DNA of 5,741 nucleotides from Thiosulfativibrio sp964387695. GTDB taxonomy: Bacteria > Pseudomonadota > Gammaproteobacteria > Thiomicrospirales > Thiomicrospiraceae. The translations under genes were made by a program, and so were the position numbers. The notes under the pieces are model-generated. The model did no database searches, had not been told where the DNA came from, and saw nothing but the letters and a program-made list of their open reading frames with translations. Numbering within the stretch: the first letter of the stretch is position 1; every line of letters starts with the position of its first letter. Positions 1-5,707 of this stretch are shown in pieces. Where the stretch lies: the NCBI GenBank assembly GCA_964387695.1, contig CAYLXI010000097.1, positions 1 to 5,741 on the forward strand, in the 5' to 3' direction.

Positions 1-99
1 AATCATTAGAATAACACAACGACTGATAAAACAATATTTCTAACCACTAATAACCTTCTAAAAACCAACATTATCAACGACTAGAAACAGATTGCTCTT

Positions 100-1764
100 T
101 CAGTTGCCCCTTAAACTTACCGTTTGATTAAAGATTAATGTATCCGCATTGTTGTCACGGCAAAAATAACCTTCTCTTTCAAATTGATAGGCTTTTTCTA
201 TTTTGGAATTAAGCATCTCTGGCTCAACAAAGCCATTTTTAATTATTAAAGAATTAGGGTTAATTAAAGCCTCAAAATCTTCTTCTTTTGCAGGGTTTTC
301 TGCCTTAAATAAATTTTCATATAATCTAAATTCTGCTTTAGCAGCACTGCTAGCTTCTACAAAATGAATAACACCTTTTACCTTACGACCATCTGCTGGA
401 TTTTTTCCTAGTGTTTCTGAATCATAAGTAGCATAAATCGTGATAACATTTTCTTCTGCATCTGTTTCAAACCTTGTGGCATTAATAACATAGGCATTGC
501 GTAGTCGCACTTCTTTATTAATGGCTAAGCGTTTCCATTTTTTATTAGGAGCTTGCTCAATAAAATCAGCACGGTCAATATAAAGCTCTTTGCCAAAATA
601 GATGTTGCGTTTTCCCATCGTTTCGTTTTGGGGGTGAATAGGAGCTTGAATGGTTTCTTTAAAGTCGTTTTCGTAGTTTTCAATAATAACTTTAACTGGG
701 TCAAGAACCCCCATAGTTCGTGAGGCTACAATATTTAAATCGTCTCTTACTGCTGCCTCTAAAATACTCATTTCTGTCATGCTATCTACTTTTGAAACCC
801 CTATTTTGTCTGCAAAATCACGGATAGATTTAGGAGTATAACCTCGACGACGCATACCAGAGATAGTTGGCATTCTGGGGTCATTCCAACCTGTGACTAA
901 TTTTTCATTTACCAGTTGATGCAATTTTCTTTTAGACATTATCGTGTAAGCTAGGTTTAAGCGCGAAAACTCATATTGATGTGGTCTATCTGGCTTATTA
1001 AAATCCTGTAAATTTTCTAATACCCAATCGTATAAGCGCCGATTATCTTGAAACTCTAAGGTACATAGTGAATGAGTAATGCCCTCTATTGCATCTGAAA
1101 CACAATGAGCAAAATCATACATTGGGTAAATGCACCAGTCATCACCTGTTTGGTGATGGTGTGCAAAACGCACTCTATAAAGAGTGGGGTCTCTCATGCA
1201 CATAAAACTAGAGGTCATGTCAATTTTGGCACGCAATACACACTCACCTTCTTTCATATCGCCATTTTTCATCTTTACAAACAAATCTAAATTTTCTTGT
1301 ATAGCCGTTTCACGATAAGGGCTGTTTTTTCCTGCTTCCGTTAAAGACCCTCTATATTTTCGAGTATCTTCGGGGCTTAAAAAGCATACATAAGCTAAGT
1401 TTTTATTAATTAGTTCAACAGCATAATCATAAAACCTCTGAAAATAACTTGAAGAATATTTTACTTCTCCCGACCATTTAAACCCTAACCAAGCAACATC
1501 TTTTTTAATCGCACTTACATATTCAATATCTTCTTTGACTGGGTTGGTATCATCAAAACGCAAGTGACAATAACCTTGGTAATCTTGTGCTAAACCAAAG
1601 TTTAAGCAAATAGATTTTGCATGCCCTATGTGTAAATAGCCATTAGGCTCTGGTGGAAATCTAGTGCAAATTTTATCGTGCTTTTTAGTGACCAAATCTT
1701 TATCTATAATATTACGGATAAAATTTGTGGTTTTAATTTCAGTTTCAGTTTCTGCGTGTGGCAT
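100..1764 (-). CDS. glnS: Glutaminyl-tRNA synthetase (GlnRS), class I
   Basis: Cytoplasmic enzyme that uses ATP to attach glutamine to tRNA-Gln. The 554-residue product matches E. coli GlnRS (554 aa) along its whole length. The class I Rossmann fold carries the HIGH motif at about residues 46-49 (PNGYLHIGHAK) and the KMSKS-type loop as MSKRK at 276-280. The RFDDTNP segment near residue 70 holds the aspartate that contacts the amino acid and the tRNA 3' end in E. coli, and CIYPMYDF (211-218) lines the glutamine pocket. The C-terminal anticodon-binding beta-barrels follow, with DPVKVIIENY, EVRLRNAY and DPADGRKVKG blocks as in bacterial GlnRS. I chose the ATG at 1764 over the in-frame ATG at 1833: it restores the family N-terminus (TTNFIRNIIDKDL), the extra 23 residues are unconserved, and a strong promoter lies inside that extension. 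A weak GAGA Shine-Dalgarno sits 6 nt upstream. The C-terminus is slightly short, ending at SLRGN, where E. coli continues LRDTWAK. Divergent from lpxH; its own transcription unit. Confidence 0.97.
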   Translation of the reverse strand: MPHAETETEIKTTNFIRNIIDKDLVTKKHDKICTRFPPEPNGYLHIGHAKSICLNFGLAQDYQGYCHLRFDDTNPVKEDIEYVSAIKKDVAWLGFKWSGEVKYSSSYFQRFYDYAVELINKNLAYVCFLSPEDTRKYRGSLTEAGKNSPYRETAIQENLDLFVKMKNGDMKEGECVLRAKIDMTSSFMCMRDPTLYRVRFAHHHQTGDDWCIYPMYDFAHCVSDAIEGITHSLCTLEFQDNRRLYDWVLENLQDFNKPDRPHQYEFSRLNLAYTIMSKRKLHQLVNEKLVTGWNDPRMPTISGMRRRGYTPKSIRDFADKIGVSKVDSMTEMSILEAAVRDDLNIVASRTMGVLDPVKVIIENYENDFKETIQAPIHPQNETMGKRNIYFGKELYIDRADFIEQAPNKKWKRLAINKEVRLRNAYVINATRFETDAEENVITIYATYDSETLGKNPADGRKVKGVIHFVEASSAAKAEFRLYENLFKAENPAKEEDFEALINPNSLIIKNGFVEPEMLNSKIEKAYQFEREGYFCRDNNADTLIFNQTVSLRGN

Positions 1765-1783
1765 TTCAGGTCTCAAATAAAAA

Positions 1784-1800
1784 ATAATTCTAAGAATTAT
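1784..1800. repeat. Perfect 17-bp palindrome between glnS and lpxH
   Basis: ATAATTCT and AGAATTAT form perfect 8-bp arms around a single central A. The palindrome covers the predicted glnS -10 and start point and lies just upstream of the lpxH -10, so it is placed like an operator that could affect both genes. The sequence is very AT-rich, so chance or overlapping promoter boxes could also produce it. No known regulator box is recognised. Confidence 0.5.
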
Positions 1801-1804
1801 ATCA
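1796..1804 (-). promoter_or_regulatory. Predicted glnS promoter (extended -10)
   Basis: Read on the minus strand this is TGATATAAT, a perfect TATAAT -10 with the TGn extension. No good -35 is visible at 16-18 bp spacing, which is usual for extended -10 promoters. Transcription should begin near 1789, giving a leader of about 25 nt before the glnS ATG at 1764. This supports that start over the upstream one at 1833. The -10 overlaps the right arm of the palindrome at 1784-1800. Confidence 0.6.
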
Positions 1805-1809
1805 CTAAT

Positions 1810-1818
1810 TGATACAAT
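1810..1818 (+). promoter_or_regulatory. Predicted lpxH promoter (extended -10)
   Basis: TGATACAAT is an extended -10 (TGn plus TACAAT, one mismatch to TATAAT). No convincing -35 is present. The expected start point is at about 1825, which is the A of the lpxH ATG. The transcript would therefore have little or no 5' leader, consistent with the absence of a Shine-Dalgarno before lpxH. It mirrors the glnS extended -10, and the two boxes face away from each other 5 bp apart. Confidence 0.5.
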
Positions 1819-1824
1819 CCCTTT

Positions 1825-2604
1825 ATGAATCATAATCTACCCCATACCTTGTTTATTGCCGACATTCATCTACAGCCTGATGATTCACACGCTATAAATC
1901 AATCTTTTCATAACTTTCTTACTTATCAAGCCCCAAAAGCAGATTCTTTATATATCTTAGGGGATTTATTTGAAATATGGATAGGTGATGATATTGGGAT
2001 ACCCATTTTTCAAAAAACCATTCATATTTTAAAAAAATTAACCATAAATGGGCTTAATATTTACTTGCTCTATGGCAATCGTGATTTCTTAATGCGTTGT
2101 GATTTTTATGAGGCGACGGGAATTAACCTCATTACAGAACCTAAAAAAATAAACGTTTATGGCTTAGATATATTAATTATGCACGGCGATTCTTTGTGTA
2201 CTGATGATGTCGCTTATCAAAGAATGCGTAAAGTATTACGCCACCCTATCACTAACTGGCTATTTTTAAGACTACCGCAAAAAAAGCGTTTAAAAATCGG
2301 CGAAACCATGCGCAATAAATCTAAGAAATACAGTTCAAATAAATCTGAAAACATAATGGATGTTAATCAAACCGCCGTTAAAAAACTATTTAAAGATCAT
2401 CCAAACTGCCAACATTTAATTCATGGTCATACTCACCGCCCCGCCCACCATATTTGGCAAAATAACAAACAAGAATACCACCGCTGGGTACTAGGAGACT
2501 GGCGACCTGAAGCCCTTATTCTTCAAGTTACAAACTTTGGCAAGAACAATATAAAGACAGAATTAATTGAGGTGGGTGATTTTGCTAAAGAAGATTTTGA
2601 TTAA
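1825..2604 (+). CDS. lpxH: UDP-2,3-diacylglucosamine diphosphatase LpxH
   Basis: Lipid A (Raetz pathway) enzyme that hydrolyses UDP-2,3-diacylglucosamine to lipid X and UMP at the cytoplasmic face of the inner membrane. It is a calcineurin-like, Mn-dependent phosphoesterase. All metal-site motifs are present: ADIH (D13, H15), GDLFEIWIGDD (D47), GNRD (N85, R86), MHGD (H120) and HGHTH (H200, H202). The segment around 163-181, with SSNKSENIMDVNQ, matches the substrate-binding cap of the E. coli enzyme. The protein has 259 residues against 240 in E. coli. The excess is mainly an acidic C-terminal tail of about 15-20 residues (ending AKEDFD), plus a few N-terminal residues. The ATG at 1825 is the first in frame and gives the family N-terminus (LFIADIHL) with a short lead, but no Shine-Dalgarno precedes it. 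It diverges from glnS and converges on uvrC, so it is probably monocistronic. Confidence 0.96.
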   Translation: MNHNLPHTLFIADIHLQPDDSHAINQSFHNFLTYQAPKADSLYILGDLFEIWIGDDIGIPIFQKTIHILKKLTINGLNIYLLYGNRDFLMRCDFYEATGINLITEPKKINVYGLDILIMHGDSLCTDDVAYQRMRKVLRHPITNWLFLRLPQKKRLKIGETMRNKSKKYSSNKSENIMDVNQTAVKKLFKDHPNCQHLIHGHTHRPAHHIWQNNKQEYHRWVLGDWRPEALILQVTNFGKNNIKTELIEVGDFAKEDFD

Positions 2605-2634
2605 GAAATCGATTAATAATTAAGATATTCCTTA
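2605..2634. other. Convergent gap between lpxH and uvrC
   Basis: These 30 bp separate the TAA of lpxH from the TAG of uvrC. I see no GC-rich stem followed by a T-run, so no ordinary intrinsic terminator. There is a small TTAAT-A-ATTAA palindrome (2613-2623). Positions 2601-2615, starting at the last bases of lpxH, match one arm of the hairpin downstream of sppA at 14 of 15 positions. Confidence 0.5.
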
Positions 2635-4461
2635 CTAAACCTTGCCATGAAAAAAATCATAAATAGTTTCTGCCATAGCTCTACTAATACCTGATATTTT
2701 TTGTAATTCAGAAACAGCAGCATTTTTAACTTCTTTTAGCCCTCCAAAATGTGTAAGGAGTTTTTTTCGGGTTTTTGGACCAATTCCTGCAATATCTTCT
2801 AGTCTTGAATGAGTTTGTGCTTTTTGACGGCGCGAACGATGACTGGTAATAGCAAATCTATGGGCTTCATCTCTAATATGATTTAGCAGATGCAGTGCAA
2901 TATCATCAGCTTCTAAATCAATCCCTTCGTCATTATAGGGGGTAAAAAGAATTTCTAAGCCTGATTTTCTTCCCTCCCCTTTTGCTACAGAGACTAAAGA
3001 GATACTTTCAAGCTCTAATTTTTTTAAAACTTCAATAGCTTTATTAAGCTGCCCTTTACCGCCATCAACAATAATAAGGTCTGGCAGCGGTTTATTTTCT
3101 TTTTTTAATCTTTCATAACGCCGTGTCATTGCTTGATACATGGCGGCATAATCATCACCTGGAGTAATGCCCTCTATATTAAACTTTCGATAGTGGTTAG
3201 TGTCAGGCACTCCCTCCATAAATACCACACAACTTGCTACCGCTTGATTACCCTGAGTATGGCTAATATCAAAACACTCCATATAATTGGGTAATTTATC
3301 CAACAACAATACTTCTTGCAAAGCATTCAACCTATCTTGCTGTGAAGCTTTTTGATTTAAGTGCTGCTTTAAAGCAGCCATTGCATTGGTATGGGCTAAT
3401 GCCATTAGATTATTATGATTAGATAAACTGGGCTGCTGAATTTGAACCTTTTCTTTAGTCTTATCAGACAGCCATTTCTTTAACCAAACCTGTTCATTAA
3501 GCTCGCAAGGAACTAAAATAACAGATGAAATTGGGCTATCTTGATAATGATGCACAACAAAAGCGGTTAAAATTTCACTATCCATAGAATTATGCTCTAT
3601 TTTAGGAAAGCTATTTTGGCTTCCCCACAAGCTTCCTCCTCGATACATCATTAAACTGATACAGGATTGATTAGCTTGATGCTCAATTGCAATGACATCT
3701 AAATCTTTTTGTGAGGACTGGTTAATAAGGTGTTGGCTTTGAATCTCTCTCAATGCAGATATTTTATCTCTATAACTTCCTGCCTTTTCAAACTCAAGCT
3801 TTTCGGCGGCTATCTGCATTTTTATCCCCAATTTTTCAACCACCTCAAAAGTTTTTCCTGCTAAAAAACTTAAAGTATTTTCAACATCCTCTTGATACTC
3901 TTCTTTTGTAACAATTCCTGCTACACAAGGGGCTGAACAGCGTTTAATTTGATATTGCAAACAAGGACGAGAACGATGATTAAAAACACTGTCTGCACAT
4001 TGTCTAATAGAAAATATTTTTTGCAAAACATGCAAGGTTTGATGCACAGCAGAGGCATTGGGAAATGGCCCAAAGTATTTACCTATCTTTCTTTTTGCCC
4101 CTCTGTGGTAACTTAAAGCAGGAAATTCTTTAGTGGTCGAAACAAAAATATAAGGATACGACTTATCATCTCTAAACAATATATTATATTTGGGCTTTAA
4201 CTTTTTAATTAAAGTGTTTTCTAAAATTAAAGCTTCATTTTCTGTATTTGTAACAATGATATCAATACCGACAATTTGTGACACCATTGACTGGGTTTTT
4301 ATGTCATCATGATTTTTATTAAAATAATTAGCAACACGATTTTTTAAATTTTTAGCTTTACCAACATAAATAACATCATCCGCTGCATTTAGCATTTGAT
4401 AAATACCCGGGCGTTGGGTTAAATTTTTTAAATAAGCATTGATATCAAAGTTATCAGTCAT
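2635..4461 (-). CDS. uvrC: Excinuclease ABC subunit C (UvrC)
   Basis: Dual-incision nuclease of nucleotide excision repair. It is recruited by UvrB at a lesion and cuts the damaged strand on both sides. The 608 residues are close to E. coli UvrC (610) and all domains are intact. The GIY-YIG nuclease (about 15-95) makes the 3' cut and has GIY 19-21, YVG 32-34, R42 and E76. A four-cysteine cluster, C155, C167, C175 and C179, matches the Fe-S ligands reported for E. coli UvrC. The UVR segment (about 207-241) binds UvrB. The RNase H-like nuclease makes the 5' cut, with ECFDIS (D398), GDD (D436/437), IVDGGKGQ (D466) and DEAHRFA (H534). Tandem helix-hairpin-helix motifs at about 555-608 bind DNA. 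The ATG at 4461 gives the family N-terminus (FDINAYLKNLTQRPGIY). No clear Shine-Dalgarno is seen. Divergent from sppA. Confidence 0.98.
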   Translation of the reverse strand: MTDNFDINAYLKNLTQRPGIYQMLNAADDVIYVGKAKNLKNRVANYFNKNHDDIKTQSMVSQIVGIDIIVTNTENEALILENTLIKKLKPKYNILFRDDKSYPYIFVSTTKEFPALSYHRGAKRKIGKYFGPFPNASAVHQTLHVLQKIFSIRQCADSVFNHRSRPCLQYQIKRCSAPCVAGIVTKEEYQEDVENTLSFLAGKTFEVVEKLGIKMQIAAEKLEFEKAGSYRDKISALREIQSQHLINQSSQKDLDVIAIEHQANQSCISLMMYRGGSLWGSQNSFPKIEHNSMDSEILTAFVVHHYQDSPISSVILVPCELNEQVWLKKWLSDKTKEKVQIQQPSLSNHNNLMALAHTNAMAALKQHLNQKASQQDRLNALQEVLLLDKLPNYMECFDISHTQGNQAVASCVVFMEGVPDTNHYRKFNIEGITPGDDYAAMYQAMTRRYERLKKENKPLPDLIIVDGGKGQLNKAIEVLKKLELESISLVSVAKGEGRKSGLEILFTPYNDEGIDLEADDIALHLLNHIRDEAHRFAITSHRSRRQKAQTHSRLEDIAGIGPKTRKKLLTHFGGLKEVKNAAVSELQKISGISRAMAETIYDFFHGKV

Positions 4462-4478
4462 TGTTTTTCATGTAAAAT
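4451..4478 (+). promoter_or_regulatory. Predicted sppA promoter
   Basis: TTATCA (4451-4456; 4/6 to TTGACA) and TAAAAT (4473-4478; 5/6 to TATAAT) are separated by 16 bp. The predicted start is near 4485, upstream of the AAGG ribosome site. The -35 lies within the first codons of uvrC, the mirror of the uvrC promoter arrangement. Confidence 0.45.
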
Positions 4479-4489
4479 AGTTTCTTTAT

Positions 4490-4517
4490 ATTATATAAGG
4501 TATTTGAGATGGATCAA
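4490..4517 (-). promoter_or_regulatory. Predicted uvrC promoter
   Basis: On the minus strand, TTGATC (4517-4512) and a perfect TATAAT (4495-4490) are 16 bp apart, close to the sigma-70 consensus. The expected start is near 4483, giving a leader of about 22 nt. The -35 lies inside the first codons of sppA. No LexA box (CTG-N10-CAG) is visible in the 47-bp gap. Confidence 0.55.
4497..4500 (+). promoter_or_regulatory. Ribosome binding site of sppA
   Basis: AAGG stands 8 nt before the ATG at 4509. It is the clearest Shine-Dalgarno among the complete genes here and fixes the sppA start. Confidence 0.6.
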
Positions 4518-5444
4518 CAGAATCAAGAGAGCTTAGATAGATTATCGAGAGCCGCTGAAAAGTTTATAAAGCAAGAGCGCTGGAGTCGTCGCTGGATGAA
4601 TCTTGTTAAAATGGCTGTTATTACCTACTTTATGGTTTTGATTTTTATCATCTTTAACCAATTTTCTCCAAAGATTATAGAGGTAGACACTAAAAAACAT
4701 ATGGCTGTTGTTAAGTTAAACGGTCCAATTATGCCTAACTCTAGATTAAGTGCTGAAACCTTTAATCCCTTGCTTGCTGCCGCCTTTAAAAACCCCTACT
4801 CTAAAGCCGTCGTTATTCAAGCCAATTCACCAGGAGGAAGTCCTGTTCAGGCTTCTTTAATTAATCAAGAGATTACGCGTTTAAAAGAAAAACACAACAA
4901 GCCCGTATTTGTAGTGGTTGAAGATGTCTGTGCATCAGGTTGTTATTATATTGCTGTGGCAGCCGATAGGATTTATGCCAATGAGGGTTCTATTATTGGC
5001 TCTATTGGGGTTCGTATGAGTTCTTTTGGCTTTACTGGTCTTATGGACAAAATAGGCATTGAAAATCGCTCTATGCATGCAGGAAACCACAAAACTTTTA
5101 TTGACCCCTTTAGTGAAGAAGATAAAGCTGGGCGCAAATTCTTTCAAGAAAGAATTTTAGAACGCACTCATCAACAGTTTATTGCCGCAGTAAGAAATGG
5201 TCGTGGTGATAGAATTAAAGAAAACCAATATACTTTTAGCGGTTTAGTCTGGTTAGGTGATGAGGCCATTGAAAAAGGTTTAATTGATGGTCTTGCAGAT
5301 ATGGGAAGCATGCAACGCGACATTATCCAAGTTGGTAAAGCAAGAGTTTATGCGACAGAAAAAAGTTTTATGGAAGAAATTATTGGTAACTTAGGGGCAG
5401 AAGTTTCTTTGCAACTACAACAACAGCTTTCACCTTTTAAATAA
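4509..5444 (+). CDS. sppA: Membrane-anchored S49 family peptidase, SppA type
   Basis: Serine protease of MEROPS family S49. SppA enzymes degrade cleaved signal peptides and other peptides at the membrane. The 311-residue protein is the short, single-domain form, about half of the 618-residue tandem E. coli SppA. A basic N-terminus (K21, R24, R27, R28) precedes one hydrophobic segment at about 35-49, suggesting a signal anchor with the catalytic domain in the periplasm. The S49 fold carries NSPGGSP (107-112), EDVCASGCYYIA with the likely nucleophile S143, GSIGV (164-168) and GNHKTFIDPF with the likely general base K195. The Ser-to-Lys spacing of 52 equals that of B. subtilis SppA (S147/K199), so it should be active as an oligomer. 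SohB is an alternative name, but the sequence pattern fits short SppA better. The natural substrate cannot be read from sequence. A coding-free gap with inverted repeats follows. Confidence 0.9.
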   Translation: MDQQNQESLDRLSRAAEKFIKQERWSRRWMNLVKMAVITYFMVLIFIIFNQFSPKIIEVDTKKHMAVVKLNGPIMPNSRLSAETFNPLLAAAFKNPYSKAVVIQANSPGGSPVQASLINQEITRLKEKHNKPVFVVVEDVCASGCYYIAVAADRIYANEGSIIGSIGVRMSSFGFTGLMDKIGIENRSMHAGNHKTFIDPFSEEDKAGRKFFQERILERTHQQFIAAVRNGRGDRIKENQYTFSGLVWLGDEAIEKGLIDGLADMGSMQRDIIQVGKARVYATEKSFMEEIIGNLGAEVSLQLQQQLSPFK

Positions 5445-5452
5445 CCCCCAAA

Positions 5453-5506
5453 TCTCTAATCCATTTCTTAAGATTTCTTGAAAAAACTTAAGAAATGGAT
5501 TAGAGA
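5453..5506 (+). terminator. Perfect 20-bp inverted repeat after sppA, probable 3' hairpin/terminator
   Basis: Positions 5453-5472 (TCTCTAATCC...TTAAG) are the exact reverse complement of 5487-5506 (CTTAAG...GGATTAGAGA), with a 14-nt loop. Inside the loop TTTC/GAAA could add four pairs. The stem begins 8 bp after the sppA stop, as expected for a transcript-end hairpin. It is poor in GC (6 of 20 pairs) and has no T-run directly behind it, so it is not a textbook intrinsic terminator. A role in RNA 3'-end protection, or as a mobile-element remnant, is also possible. Confidence 0.5.
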
Positions 5507-5521
5507 ACATATAAGATTTTC

Positions 5522-5562
5522 GATAAGCTTTCCTAAACTTTACACTCGTATTAAAGCTTGTC
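5522..5562. repeat. Second inverted repeat in the sppA downstream gap
   Basis: GATAAGCTTT (5522-5531) pairs with AAAGCTTGTC (5553-5562): ten pairs including one G-T wobble, with a 21-nt loop. The seven central pairs AAGCTTT/AAAGCTT are perfect. A short T-rich stretch follows (TTTGTG, then TTTTT at 5575-5579), but the loop is long for a terminator. Confidence 0.35.
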
Positions 5563-5606
5563 TTTGTGAATGTCTTTTTATTGAATGGGGGTATATAGAA
5601 ATACTT

Positions 5607-5637
5607 AATGCTAGATACCAGATTTTTAATTAGCATT
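5607..5637. repeat. Third inverted repeat, at the putative downstream promoter
   Basis: AATGCTA (5607-5613) and TAGCATT (5631-5637) are perfect 7-bp arms with a 17-bp spacer. The right arm overlaps the proposed -35 of the downstream gene by two bases. It could be a split operator or chance in AT-rich DNA. Confidence 0.3.
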
Positions 5638-5664
5638 TACGGCATATCTATTGCTTAATATACT
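5636..5664 (+). promoter_or_regulatory. Predicted promoter of the gene starting at 5708
   Basis: TTTACG (5636-5641; 4/6 to TTGACA) and TATACT (5659-5664; 5/6 to TATAAT) are 17 bp apart. The start would be near 5671, giving a leader of about 37 nt. Two similar runs, CTTAATATA (5654) and CTTAATTATA (5663), overlap the -10 region as an imperfect direct repeat. Confidence 0.4.
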
Positions 5665-5694
5665 TAATTATATAAGTGCTTCCTAAATAAATCT

Positions 5695-5700
5695 TAAGGA
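5695..5700 (+). promoter_or_regulatory. Ribosome binding site of the partial gene at 5708
   Basis: TAAGGA lies 7 nt before the ATG at 5708, the best-matching Shine-Dalgarno in the window. It is the main reason to accept the short open frame at the right edge as a real gene. Confidence 0.6.
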
Positions 5701-5707
5701 TAAATTA

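Noticed and set aside
1..99. tRNA or small RNA downstream of glnS
   Set aside because: No TpsiC-like GTTCGAATC block, no cloverleaf pairing and no stable hairpin was found on either strand.
1105..1290. 61-codon plus-strand frame inside glnS
   Set aside because: It lies wholly antisense to conserved GlnRS coding sequence, with no ribosome site or recognisable protein features.
1765..1833. Longer glnS start at 1833 (23 extra residues)
   Set aside because: It overlaps the lpxH start, is unlike any GlnRS N-terminus I know, and contains the likely glnS promoter.
1809..1836. TTGATA-N16-CATAAT promoter-like pair
   Set aside because: The start point would fall inside lpxH, after its ATG. The TTGATA overlaps the better placed extended -10.
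2602..2634. Bidirectional terminator between lpxH and uvrC
   Set aside because: Only short, mismatched pairing (TAAG/CTTA plus a few A-T pairs) is possible, with no GC core and no T-run.
4462..4508. SOS (LexA) control of uvrC
   Set aside because: No CTG-N10-CAG box is present in the uvrC promoter region.
4935..5147. 70-codon minus-strand frame inside sppA
   Set aside because: It is antisense to the conserved S49 catalytic region and has no supporting start signal or family likeness.
5430..5636. 68-codon minus-strand frame across the inverted repeats
   Set aside because: No Shine-Dalgarno is present before its ATG, the product is low-complexity (Lys/Phe/Ser/Asn rich), and the frame runs through the 20-bp stem and into the sppA end.
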